Positions 1 to 9,831 are shown, counted from the stretch's first letter. The stretch: DNA of 20,000 nt from Cristatella mucedo (GCA_009760855.2 WPIO01000096.1:278501-298500); one strand, 5' to 3'. Numbers and translations are program-made. Notes: generated by a model from the letters alone, not told the origin.

Positions 1-347
1 CTTATCCGATCGTTAATTATTCGTAACTACACAGGAGCCTTTTGATGCAAAGTCTGTCGTAATATTGTAAAAAAGTGAATCGAATTTCAAATTTCTATCG
101 AACCTAGTCGCGAACTAAAATCAGCTCGAAATATTTGCATTTTTATAGTATTTAGGAAAATTTGAAAGTAATTGCAAAAATTACTCTTTTAACGCATGAC
201 CGAAATTAGTATGTGCAATAGCAAAAGCTGTCTGACGTGCTATAAAACCCACCAGCTGGTGACAGAACTATGCAGTTCGGCTGAGATTTTCTATCAAGCA
301 TTTAAATGAACTGTACAAGATTTTACAATAAGCTCATGTAGCATGCA

Positions 348-357
348 TTTATTTATT
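348..357 (-). promoter_or_regulatory. Overlapping polyadenylation signals for the two-PAN gene
   Basis: The minus strand reads AATAAATAAA, two overlapping canonical AATAAA hexamers about 92 nt past the proposed stop codon at 451-449. A short 3' UTR of this size is ordinary for an animal gene, and the position supports the gene ending here. AATAAA also occurs by chance in AT-rich DNA, so this only supports the model. Confidence 0.4.
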
Positions 358-448
358 AAACAATATGGATGGTTAAATAGACCAACTGAAATATCCTTGT
401 ACGTCACATGAACACGCACCGATGCCAGTCGTGGGTTACAGCCTTGGG

Positions 449-468
449 CTAGTCCATTGCTGATAGAA
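449..468 (-). CDS. Exon 4 (terminal, very short) of two-PAN secreted protein
   Basis: This is the proposed last coding exon. On the minus strand a long pyrimidine-rich run (about 503-471) ends in CACCTTTAG at 469, a strong acceptor. Joined to the phase-1 end of exon 3 it adds V-L-S-A-M-D and a TAG stop. A second acceptor, ATCAG, lies 9 nt downstream (exon from 459). It is also in frame and would give A-M-D-stop, so both choices end at the same TAG. AATAAA signals follow about 92 nt later. The exon is too short to prove from sequence, and a further downstream exon outside the window remains possible. Confidence 0.4.
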
Positions 469-1141
469 CTAAAGGTGGCGAGACGACCAAAAAAGTCGCC
501 AATATTCCGTATAAAACAAAACTGCTTAATCAGCCTAAATGTTAATATGTTTTAAACGGTTGAAGTAACTCACGTTGCAGAAAACAATATGGTGTGAGTT
601 AGAACTACGGCGTAACGAGTAGCTCTCATACAGGATTGTATGCACACACTCATGCACGCATACAGGTAGGTGTACACGTGTGTGCATCAATGCATGCATT
701 TATGTTAATACGTTATTTGATCATCTAGATGACATTAACGCGATCATGCTAAATGTGAATTATTAAGCCCTAGCTAACTTCGTAGCACGATGGTTTCTCA
801 AACAAGGTGCACAGCAGTGCATAGTGCAAATACTAATTCATCGATACGTTAAGTTGCTATCGATGTTACCAGACTGAATAATCAGTTAGAGCAGCAGCTA
901 AAGCATAGGCCTATATATATTCAGGGTCACTGTTTTGGGTAGCTATGCAGGTTTTGTAGAAGTACCACGTGACCAATGTACCCAGGGCTTGTTATGATAT
1001 AATAGGTAAAACTTAATGGACCTGTCTTTTAGAGCAATACTGTGTGAATTTCAAAAGTGCCTTTTATTAATCAATGATTTGGGAATCCGTGTATGCACAC
1101 TTTGGCACTGCCAATGAATATACCTATTTAAATGCACTCAC
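469..1141 (-). other. Intron 3 of two-PAN gene
   Basis: A 673-bp phase-1 intron. On the minus strand it begins GTGAGT directly after exon 3 and ends in the pyrimidine-rich CACCTTTAG. It contains a purine/pyrimidine-alternating TG/CA-rich patch near 640-705 and no other feature I can support. Confidence 0.5.
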
Positions 1142-1417
1142 CTGTGATGAACTTGTAGTACGTTTGCAAAAATATATCGGCAAAGGGCACAGTAAACGTT
1201 CGTGGTGCTTGAGGTATGACGCACTGATAGGAGGCAACGCTGAAATAGAATATGGTGCAATCTGTTAAAACCTGTTCGCAAAGCATCTGACATTGGCTTG
1301 CATTCCTCGGTGAGTTGGAGCTGAATAGTGTGGCTAGTGCCTGCCCACTGGCTGTAACTGCTGTCCCTTGAGCGACTCCATATTGCACGCTGAGAGACGA
1401 CTGCAAGCCTGAGTTCC
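1142..1417 (-). CDS. Exon 3: second PAN/apple-like domain of two-PAN secreted protein
   Basis: An exon of 276 nt (exactly 92 codons) with phase-1 borders on both sides, the classic shufflable layout of extracellular modules. The acceptor is CTTTTTTTAG and the donor is ACAG|GTGAGT, both near consensus. The encoded segment covers residues about 95-187 of the model. It has cysteines at about 137, 141, 148 and 160 (C-x3-C-x6-C-x11-C) with a hydrophobic TIFYF strand after the third. This matches the core of PAN/apple domains, which are secreted modules that bind proteins or carbohydrates. There is a potential N-glycosylation sequon (NAS, about residue 133). The first codon, completed by exon 2, is TGG. 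The upstream part of the same open frame (1505-1418) is intron. The family call rests on cysteine spacing and has not been searched against a profile. Confidence 0.78.
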
Positions 1418-1860
1418 CTAAAAAAAGACTGAAAATTGCAATTTTTCCACCCTTATAGTCCAGGGCAACATCTTTCGCGAGAACTGCAGCAGCAAGCGAG
1501 TACAATTATACATAGCCTAATGTACTTATTGTCCTAGGAAAACACCATACCTTGTTCAAAAGTGTATCCCACTTAATTAATACAATTTGGAGTATCAATT
1601 ATTAAAGCATATGTTGTTCATGCACCTAATGAGTACGAGATCTTTTGTAAACGTAGCACGTATGATATAATTATTAAATATCAGCTGATTGCATACAATT
1701 AAGGGTGCAACTTCAGCACATTAATCGCTTAATGGTGGCTGCCAGTTGCTGTATTTAGCGGGTCTTTGTGATACGTCGTTCGTGTTCATACGCCTGCTTC
1801 AATGTGCCCGCTGCTTCTAAATGTCATCACTAATCATTTTGTAATGCTTTCTATCCAGCC

Positions 1861-1936
1861 TATTTAAAGTGCCTAGAAAGAGATTCAGTTCTCTGTTACC
1901 GCTATACACATGCATTATTATTATTAATATAATTAT
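1861..1936 (-). repeat. Dispersed (TAA)n-associated repeat, copy A
   Basis: On the minus strand this reads an ATTATTAAT/TAATAATAATGCAT tract, then AGAGAACTGAATCTC and TTTCTAGGCACTTTAAAT. The same order of blocks recurs at 7801-7891, 11810-12030 and 14830-15040. It looks like a short interspersed element with a trinucleotide tract at one end. No terminal repeats or coding content are visible. Confidence 0.6.
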
Positions 1937-2633
1937 CTAAATAGTTTGCATGCAAGAATGAGCACATGATGTTTCCGTTATTTTTAGGGTTTGACAGGTT
2001 TCACTAGTTTGCTTGACTAGTAGATGATAACAATTGCTAGGATTTAGGTGCATGCCAAATAAATTAGGCCTATCTAGTAATTGTGTTAGTTGAGTATACT
2101 ATGCGTCTAGAAGTGTAGTGGATCGTTCACCGACTCGGCGAATTACTTGCCGCTCGGCTTCGACTCGTAACCAAGCAGCGACACAAAACTGGAGGAGTTG
2201 CATAAGCAATGAATCGTCCAGGTACCAGAGCAGTAGCGCACCACGAGCGTCATGATTTCGAATTTTACCTGAAACGACCTTAAGTGATATCTTCCTTACA
2301 CTCTCCATATTCTTATAGCTACATCCGTGCCTGGCTACTTAAAATTAGAAGTAACAAGAGTGCAGCCAGATTGGTATAAATAATTCTATAGCTGCTTAAT
2401 TAAAATTTATTTACCATTATCGTGCCTAGTAAATCAACGAAAAATAAACTTGCACCAAGGTCTTACCGAAAGAGGAATACCCTCGATCCACCTAAACCTT
2501 GAACCGGCGGGCGGTAAGGGCTGAAGGTGGCGATGGACCTCGACGACAAGGTCAGGGACCCCAGATGCAGAGGTCACGGATTTTCATGGACCAGTGCCAT
2601 GCAACTTATAAAAATTCTGGCACGCTTCGTAAA

Positions 2634-2691
2634 GGATAAGCCGGATAAGAATCAGATAAGATAAGATAAGATAATCGGATAAGATCAGCTT
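2634..2691 (+). repeat. GATAA pentanucleotide repeat
   Basis: Imperfect tandem GATAA/GGATAA units, with four perfect adjacent copies near 2655-2674 and degenerate ones on both sides. It lies in intron 2. The array presents many GATA-factor core motifs, but a microsatellite origin is sufficient explanation. Confidence 0.8.
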
Positions 2692-2980
2692 AAAATTAAG
2701 CTTTCAGGCAAGATAATCCTTCAAGAAAAGAGCTGACACTCTATGTTAACTCACTTTCCAGCTCAATGATTCCTGCCCTGCTCAATACGAAGCTTAGAGT
2801 TAGTGCAAAACCTTGCAGCTAGGCTTTAAGGCTTTGATTTTAGCAAAAAACAATTCAATAAGCTCACCCAACTGTGTAGATAAGATAACGCCGCACCTGG
2901 GCAACGAAGTTGAATTACCATTTTAGCTAGGTGGTTCACTTTCCGAAATAGGGGGCAGGTAGCCTCCGATGTATACCCAT

Positions 2981-3003
2981 GTCAGTGAGGCCAACTCACT
3001 GAC
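2981..3003 (+). other. Perfect 9-bp stem hairpin next to a hammerhead-like core fragment
   Basis: GTCAGTGAG, a GCCAA loop, then CTCACTGAC form a perfect inverted repeat. The 3' arm runs into CTGACGAG, which fits the CUGANGA first core of hammerhead ribozymes, and the 5' arm begins with GTC, a permitted cleavage triplet. The second core (GAAA with a matching stem) is not present downstream, so this is at most a decayed ribozyme and may be coincidence. Confidence 0.35.
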
Positions 3004-3823
3004 GAGCCCAAGTCAGCTCCAACCTCCGGCGGCGATGAAGCTTTCCCAACATGCATCAGTAGGCCGTGCTAGACGGGTCAAGAATCGCCTAAAGTCATTA
3101 CTTGATACCACAAGAATCGGTGCTCCAGATGTGGCGATTCGGCCCTTGCTTCGTCTTCACCCCCTTGATCATCACTCAGCCTCGCAGCCTGAGCTGTCAA
3201 TATTTGAGTGCCGCCATGGGCCGCCCAACACCCTTATCCTGATTGTCCTTGCCCACGTCAACAGGGCAGATTTTTCTCGCTCCAAGTGGACCCTACTGGG
3301 CTTCGCCTTGAAGGATTTCAGAAATCTCAATATTCTGTTAATTACAAAAAATGTTCGTAAGTTTTTACGCAGCACTGTCTTTTACCATTAGCAATTGTTG
3401 AATGTGACCGCGAAGAAGCCAGCAATATCTGTGCTGTTCAAATGAAGATAGGACAGACGACCATGCGTAGACAATCAGTCCCTGAGCATTATAGGCAATG
3501 GTAACTGACTTAGCTGAAACAGAGTCACAAGAAACTTCTCTCTGACTATGTGCAGCTGCAGCATCGACTTCACCTTGTATGGCAAAATGTTTATCTCGAC
3601 ATTTCAGTAGACATCACTTCTGGTAGGTCACAGCCCGAGGGGACGAGCTTGGTCCACGAAACGCAGTACAGATTTCCTTGAGACTCGTAGGCTGACTTTG
3701 AAAAGGTCGAGGCTTTTGCTTTAGCCACACCCAATATCCAGTGCATATCTCTAATGGCTAAGCTCGACGTCTGACAATCACACGACCCTAGTTGCTCATG
3801 GCAGCGACACGTTCACCAACCCA

Positions 3824-3855
3824 GCACCCAGCGACATCTGCACCCAGCGACATCA
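3824..3855 (+). repeat. Tandem duplication of a 16-mer
   Basis: GCACCCAGCGACATCT is followed immediately by a copy differing only at the last base. A minor tandem duplication inside intron 2. Confidence 0.8.
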
Positions 3856-4451
3856 GGAATTAGTTTTCATCGCGCGCCACTCCTGCCTTCTGGGTAAATC
3901 CTGTGAAGGTGGCCGACGTTCGCCACAGGTTCGCCGTGCTGACCGTGCTTTGGTTCGATTGCCAGCTTTGCATTTTTATTTTACGCCTTTCATGTTTTTC
4001 CCGCTTTCCTCAGATAGCTGACAGCTGAGACAGGTGCTGGGGTGTCTTTATGGAAGACAGATACCGGCCGTCGTAGGAGAACCTGTGACATCCGATCGAG
4101 ACTCCTGCTGCAACCCCATGCTACAGCAAGCCCGAGCTGTCTGCTTCTTTACCAGTACCTGTCAGTGCGACCTTGAACTTGTTCGGCGACTGGTGAATGG
4201 GCTGGCAAAAAGTCCTAAACTCAAGGTGTGCGTTTTATATCTGAAAAAAACCGCTGGATTTGAAGGACAGTGTGGTGTAACATCTTTAGCTTGACATTTT
4301 ATGCCAGAGAGTTTTTAAATTCTTGGATCACACACGGATCAAAGCTTTTTCCTGAAGATTATCTTCAGCCAGAGATCACGAAAAAGCAGAAAACCATCCA
4401 ACTCAGTCAAGCAGCAATGAGACTGTTGCAGAAGCATTACTGTGCACTTAC

Positions 4452-4590
4452 ATTTCACCATAGCTTGCCGACTGTCCGATTGCATCCAATTGTCGCCGAA
4501 CGTGTCGAATAACAAGCAGGTGCCGTCACGTTGGCCAAATAGTGCCACTCTGCAGGAGGCATCCAAGGTACATACGGCAGCGCAATAACC
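4452..4590 (-). CDS. Exon 2: completes first PAN/apple-like domain of two-PAN secreted protein
   Basis: A 139-nt exon, phase 0 in and phase 1 out, coding residues 49-94 of the model. Cysteines fall at about 51, 55, 61 and 73 (C-x3-C-x5-C-x11-C), the same layout as the second domain in exon 3. The segment has typical PAN features: GYCAAVC at the first helix, C-R-V-A-L-F after the third cysteine and G-T-C-L-L-F at the fourth. The donor is AAAT|GTAAGT, full consensus. The acceptor is weaker (ACAATTGAAG), but it is the only AG in the region and is preceded about 24 nt upstream by CCCTAAC, an excellent branch point. The frame stays open into the intron for about 30 codons, which is not expected to be coding. 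Domain call from spacing and motif; splice borders are inferred. Confidence 0.75.
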
Positions 4591-6656
4591 CTTCAATTGT
4601 AAAACGGATGCGTTAGGGTATTTAAAGAAAGGTGAGTTACATGTTTCAAGACATCAGAGGAAGCATTTGTTTCTTTTAGCACCTCCAACCCCGAGCAACC
4701 TGCTCAGCTGGTGAACACATGATCTGCTGAGGTGTCCAATGCTATTTACTGAAGAATTGCCATCGAAGATCAATCGTGAAGAATCGTCATTTACAGTGTC
4801 TCGTATTAAGCTGCAAGGACAACTTAATTTGTACGCTCGGTAATAAAAATTAAGTGGCTGAGCACAATATAGATGCTTCACAAGAATTTTGTTTGATGAC
4901 TAATTTCATATGGATTTGATTTCTGTTGAAATATTTTCTCTTTCACTATTTTGCGTTCTCTAAGAAGGACTTAAAATTATTCAGTCTCCCGTTAAAATTA
5001 ATTTCAGTCTTACTTGATATAATGGAATCCTTCACACAATTCATCGCACTATTATTAGGTTTACTCCTGTATTGGTACTGTCCAATGAAAAGGCTTGCAA
5101 CAGTGTGGCTCTTTGCCAAGCGAGCGATTGAATTATAGTGGGCAACATGCAAGCCAATTTTGACAAGCGGACAAAGTACCCCTCGCTGGTCCCACACTTA
5201 TTGATCGGAATTATCGCCACGATAGCACTCGATTGTGCGCTCAAACGAGGTATCTGGCAAGCTACGGAATCCAGTCTGAATCTGGTCTATAGCTAACGAG
5301 TGGCCGCTAATGAAAATTGTGAGCCTCGAGTGCTGTTTATCCGGTTAATACGAAGGCATAGTGCTCGTTTCTAGTCGGAGATTATTAGCATTGGCTTCTT
5401 ACGTAGTCACCAGAAAAGTGACGAGCTCACGGCTTTAGAATTTTAAATTGAAGACCAGCTTAGCTTAAGTGCATGGTTGAAAACAAATGTGTGTTTATCG
5501 TTTTCCTAGATGTAAGATGGCCTTCCACTCAGCAGCTGAGGCAGGTATGGGCGTCTGAAAATTTTGCGAGCTACCAGACGGCATACTTAAAGAATTCTGG
5601 GAGGTAACAGAAGGTTGCACACTTTAATATTGAGCAGCTTTGAGAGCTCGTCTATTCTGCTTGCTGGACTACTTTAATACTACTCTTAGTTGCATATTAT
5701 ATACGCCAAAAGCGTTGAATGAATGCCCAACTTTGTTAGAGTCTTCGTCCATGCTGTTTTGCCAATAAATAATCGAGTGCAGTATCGGAGCCTAAAATAC
5801 TGTGAACGCAGGTCCACAGTTGCATGCTCTGAATTTCTACATAGGGCAAACTAATGTATTCGCACCGCACGAAATAAGTGCAAATAAACTTATATTAAAC
5901 GTTCTCGTGACATTATATAAGTTGTTGCCTGGGACCAGGAAGGCCAGCTAACAGACATTATCAATTTCCGATAATACAATAGGTTAAATAGATCATAAAG
6001 TACAAGTGCCAACTACAGGCGATAGCACGTGCTTGATGCCAAGCGACAAGAGTTATTTTGTGGAGCTTGGCTCCAAATGCACTGACAAACGAACGCGTAG
6101 GTCAATTATACACTGCAGTGAATTCCTTAGGGACGATTTTATCCTTAATTCAGTACTTTTCAGGGACGTGAGCAGTAAATATATTTGTTGCAAAGAGTGC
6201 ACCATAGCTGGTGACTTGAAATCGTATGGCACGCGTTTCGTAAAATCCTATCAAATATAGCAGTCCTAGTCTATTTAATGCAAGCCTATTTTGCATTATA
6301 ATATGGTGTTAAAATTTCTTCTTTGGCAGGGATGACTGCAAGGACACAGTGAGAGTGAATATTTGAGGTTGAGAGAGCACTTACGTAGCATGTCGCCTAA
6401 ACAAAACTGGAGCCCTGCTAGGATCCCTCCTAGCTAGATGACCTTGCCTTGCTAGGGTTCTTTAATACGCAGTAAAGCTTCAGGCCTCCTATTTTGAGAC
6501 AGAGTCATCAACAACGAGCCCCTCGCTATTACCATGCGTACCGCGACTTCGAGGCAAGCAAGTGAGAGAAAGAGAGAACCGAAGCAGGACAAAGGGAGAG
6601 GTGAGCAGGTACACTCCTGAAAGGAATCTCGGGGACGGTCAATCTTTGGACAATGA

Positions 6657-7121
6657 ATGAATCGTCCTAAAGCAATTCACTCGACGGTGCCTCAATACAA
6701 AAACGCAGCAAACGGAAATCGATCGGTACTTCTGTGCGACAGCACGAGCAGTCACTCGCCTCTGCGGAAATGCAAGTGGCTACTACTTCACCAGCCGTCA
6801 GACGACTCGCGAGCCGGGCGCGACGCACTTAACGAAATTCATGCACTTCAAAAGGGTCAGGTTCTGTTCGAACATCCTTGCTTTGTTAAACACTTCAAAT
6901 TGCTTAGTTTCTCAAGTCGCAGGAGTCAAACTAACTCTCCGGGCTTGATCGGTTTCAAGATCAGCGAAGCCATGTCTTTCGTCTGTCTAGCAGTCGGGAG
7001 CGGCAGTGTGCTAGCTGCTGAGCTTGATTATCGATGTCGAAATATAATCTGTGGTTCGCATATAATCAGGAATAGGAACCAGTCATGTCATAGGCCACTG
7101 TGGAGCGGCTCACAGCCTTGA
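6657..7121 (+). other. Unsupported 154-codon open frame
   Basis: The longest ATG-initiated open frame of normal composition in the window, within a locally GC-richer stretch (about 6520-7180) and antisense to intron 1. The translation shows no signal peptide, no recognisable domain and no convincing cysteine or repeat pattern. No splice signals or polyadenylation site frame it clearly. It may be chance, an eroded transposon or a nested single-exon gene. Listed because of its length only. Confidence 0.12.
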
Positions 7122-7360
7122 GGCATTTAATGATCAGCGAGTTAGTCCCTTTGTGCTGGCGTTACTCCATTGGCGACCCTAAGTTTGCCATTCAGGGGGC
7201 ACTCTCTGGGCGTAGTGAGAAATTGTATGTTCGCTAGGACTGATTTTCTTGAAGCCTAAATCTTTATAAAGCTATCAACCGGACCTATATATCCTATCGA
7301 TGTCTACGTCTGAGGCTTGCTTGCTATCTTAAAGTGCCCTTTTTGATGCGTTTTGAGCAT

Positions 7361-7387
7361 TTTGTTGGTGCATTTGTTGGTGCATTT
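7361..7387 (+). repeat. Tandem duplication of a 12-mer
   Basis: Two perfect copies of TTTGTTGGTGCA followed by a partial third (TTT). Replication-slippage product in intron 1. Confidence 0.8.
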
Positions 7388-7800
7388 AATGCCGAATATT
7401 TTACCAGCGATCGATATGTCCAAACGCAGTAGCCCTTCGCTTGCAAGTCGGTAGCCATAACACGGAGGCTCAGGCCTTGACCTTGCCTACTTGACTTCAA
7501 GGGCTTCTACGGTTGTTAACTGGTTCAAGAAATTGCATTAGGAATACCTCTTGCTCAGCTGCTCATTGCTTTAGATCATGGTAAAAAATTAATGAATACC
7601 TCCAACGGTGGTTACCTCAAAATCGTACTACATTCCTCGTTCTGCCTAGCCCGGACTACCACAATTCAGATTTACGTGGTTGTCCGCAAAACAAGTTCAT
7701 CGAGCCTCTGTAGCTGTTGATGATTGCGGCTGCAAGGCTAGTCAAAATATCCTAGAAGTTCATCAATATTCCCCCGTTACTGTATTTGATCGTGTTTCCT

Positions 7801-7891
7801 TTGAAGTACACGAAGAGTGCCTAGAAAGAAATTGAGTTCTCTGGAGGCACCATAGGACTTATTATTATTATTAGTGTTATTGTTATTATTA
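7801..7891 (-). repeat. Dispersed (TAA)n-associated repeat, copy B
   Basis: On the minus strand: an AATAATAACAATAAC/TAATAATAATAAG tract, CCAGAGAACTCAATT, then TCTTTCTAGGCACT and a CTTCAAAGGAAACACGAT block. The last block is shared with copy D at 14903-14923 (CTTCAAAGGGAAACGTGAT), so the element extends past the conserved TCTAGGCACT box. Copies A and B are on the minus strand, C and D on the plus strand. Confidence 0.65.
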
Positions 7892-8516
7892 GGATGCACA
7901 CGTTATTTCTGACTCTAAACCACGTGAGGCCCGCGATGACTTCATTCCTTCGCGAATAGCTGCACTGTGCCGGGAGCGGCCTTCTCGTATCTTCAAGTCA
8001 TCAACATCAACTAAATTAGCTGCAGCATTTCTACACCTAATGTCCATTGACGACAGACGCCTTTGCTCAGCTAGACCTAGACTGTATGAACTCATCGCGC
8101 CACGTTTCTGACGCAGCAATGCATTCTGTCCTTCTGCCGTCAAAAGACCAGCTCTTAATTAATTGCTGAAGTGGTACTTTTTGAATAAGCCACTGGATAG
8201 GGGCGCATGTCTCAGTACAACACATATGCCATCGTTACGCCGGCGCTGGCCAAACCAGCGGAATTACGGTAGCTAGTTATTACTCGCGATTGCGTGCTTA
8301 TAGGATAGTTTATTGCCGAGGCCGTATGAAAGGCCGACGCTCTGAGATAGGCGGGCAGTCAGGATTTGAGACTCGGGGCATGTGCATTGGACCTGATGTG
8401 AGTTCTAGGCAGCACAGTCGCTGATGTACGTCAAGGCTGCTGCTGAATGCCTATAACCATCCGTGGGTGTATAATACACTCGTCTGCATTATGAATACTG
8501 ACTTGGTATGCTAAGG

Positions 8517-8838
8517 CACTGGTTTTCAGCCTTCCTAATGCCACGACGCTTAAACACAGTTCCTCGTGTTGTGGCGACCCCCAACCGGACCGTTATTTGT
8601 ATTGCTACTTCATAACAGGAAATTTGCTACTATGAATCGTAACCCTAACATCTGATGTGCAGGATATATTTTCGTTGCTATACATGGAACATAATTAAAG
8701 CATAGTGAATTATCACAAAACAATGTGATTTCCTAAGGCCATTAAAAATGCTTGTTTTTCAAAGGTCTTAAGCGACCCATGTGAAACAGTGTGGGTTTGA
8801 CCCCAAAGAGGTCGCGACCTACATGTTGAGAACCGCAG
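8517..8838 (+). mobile_element. Non-autonomous hAT (Buster-type, SPIN/URR1-like) transposon, 322 bp
   Basis: The element starts CACTGGTTTTCAGC and, read from the other end, CTGCGGTTCTCAAC. Both are degenerate forms of the CAGTGGTTCTCAAC inverted repeat common in animal hAT elements. The flanks TGCTAAGG (8509-8516) and TGCTACGG (8839-8846) are an 8-bp target duplication with one mismatch, and both fit the nnnTAnnn target pattern of Buster-group hATs. The interior has CCTCGTGTTGTGGCGACCCC, GCTACTTCATAACAGG, ATGAATCGTAA, GAACATAATTAAAGCATAGT and GAGGTCGCGACC near the right end. From memory these blocks occur in the same order in SPIN/URR1-type miniature elements of mammals and other animals. There is no transposase ORF, so it would need one supplied in trans. 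It sits in intron 1. The mismatches indicate an old, inactive copy. Confidence 0.88.
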
Positions 8839-8869
8839 TGCTACGGCACGAGGGTTCCTCGTCGCTGCC

Positions 8870-9060
8870 GTGTCTCTGTTTCTGTCAGCCTAACTGCACG
8901 CATCAGAGCGACACCTACAAGTAGCTAGCCGTAATACGAAATTCAGGCGTAACCGGTATTCATCGCTCGTCGGCTGAGACGCTCGCACCGCTGCGAGCGC
9001 TGTGCGTATCCGGCCTCGTCCTGACCGGACGTGGAAGCCCCGCTCCCACGTTTGTAGCGC
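8870..9060 (+). other. Local CpG-rich patch with hairpins
   Basis: This stretch is clearly richer in G+C and CpG than its surroundings. It contains a perfect 8-bp stem (CGCTCGCA-CCGC-TGCGAGCG, 8980-8999) and a second hairpin (ACGTGG / CCACGT, 9029-9051). It begins about 30 bp after the hAT element. It could be an intronic regulatory island or a GC-rich repeat fragment. No coding potential is evident. Confidence 0.35.
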
Positions 9061-9275
9061 AGTCAATGTTGCTGTGTAAAAATCGCGTCAATATGTTTGT
9101 GAAGACATTCGAAATGCAAACACGCATAAGAGTGCAACGGAAAATTCACAGGGATTCCATTCAGGAATGCTCGGAGAAACATTCGGGCTTTCAGCTTCTC
9201 TTCAAAGTGTCGTCACGTCGGACATGTCACAATGCCAGTTGGTTGTGAGTCACCGGCTTCGAGAGCACGCGATCG

Positions 9276-9312
9276 AAGTTCAGCGGCTCAACGAGGTCGT
9301 GGGTTCAACACC
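9276..9312 (+). repeat. Possible tRNA-derived SINE fragment
   Basis: AAGTTCAGCGGC (9276-9287) resembles a pol III A box, and GGTTCAACACC (9302-9312) matches the tRNA B box GGTTCRANNCC except for normal variation. ACGAGGTCGTGG before the B box also resembles the T-arm side of a tRNA. The boxes are only about 15 bp apart, too close for an intact tRNA or promoter, so this would be a deleted remnant. Confidence 0.25.
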
Positions 9313-9831
9313 AGTTCGTGCTGTTCATTATTTAGGGAGTGTTTGAAAATTGGCTCCACCCACAGAAGCGGTGGCCGAATGACTTCCCTTTACCCTCACT
9401 TTACTCTACTCCACTCGCTGTAGCACAGCAGGCCAGAGCGGCGCCCGAGCAAGGACCGCATTCGTGCATCGCACGGTTTCGGCCACAGTCAGTAACTCCC
9501 CGCATTATCCCTAATGTGGCAGGATCCAAGTGCTACTGTTAGCATCAGCGACCAGCTGAAAACTGTTCCATCCCTACGAATAGAGCTCACAGAGTAAGGG
9601 CGTGGCACCGGAGCAGAGAGCGTACATGAATTTCTTGGTTTATCCATGAGCATTCGCAATCACGTTCAGTTATCTCAAGAAAGAGGGTAATTTCTAGCTA
9701 TTGATGTACATCAGTGCAGTGCTGCCACTGCAGCCACGGATGTTTGCTCAGCTGTCTTGGTCTTTAGTATCAGCCAATGACGTAGCCAATTGATGTGGAG
9801 AGCGCAAAGCTGAGAAAACAGTCAAAGACGG

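Larger units (their letters stand above)
1418..4451 (-). other. Intron 2 of two-PAN gene
   Basis: A 3.0-kb phase-1 intron, starting GTAAGT after exon 2 and ending CTTTTTTTAG before exon 3. It holds a (TAA)n-associated dispersed repeat (1861-1936), a GATAA microsatellite (2634-2691), a 9-bp stem hairpin with a hammerhead-like core fragment (2981-3010) and a duplicated 16-mer (3824-3855). Open frames near 2099-2308 (minus) and 2969-3391 (plus) have no recognisable domain or fitting splice phase and are treated as chance or decayed repeat. Confidence 0.6.

Noticed and set aside
395-545. Minus-strand open frame with protein-like translation (GDFFGRLATFSS...)
   Set aside because: No start codon, no phase-1 acceptor to match exon 3, and it covers the long pyrimidine tract and acceptor that better define the terminal exon. 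Kept as a weak alternative only.
2099-2308. 69-codon minus-strand frame with a good TTTCAG acceptor inside (about 2267)
   Set aside because: The possible donor (CAA|GTAATT) gives phase 1 in and phase 0 out, which cannot fit between exons 2 and 3; no recognised domain.
2969-3391. 140-codon plus-strand frame
   Set aside because: No recognisable domain, starts in the hairpin region, and has no splice or polyadenylation context; likely repeat relic or chance.
6006-6260. 84-codon plus-strand frame with several cysteines
   Set aside because: Non-ATG start, irregular cysteine spacing, no paired splice sites; such lengths are expected by chance in 20 kb over six frames.
6417-6434. Perfect 7-bp stem hairpin GCTAGGA/TCCTAGC
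   Set aside because: Short hairpins of this size are common by chance; no target duplication or associated feature.
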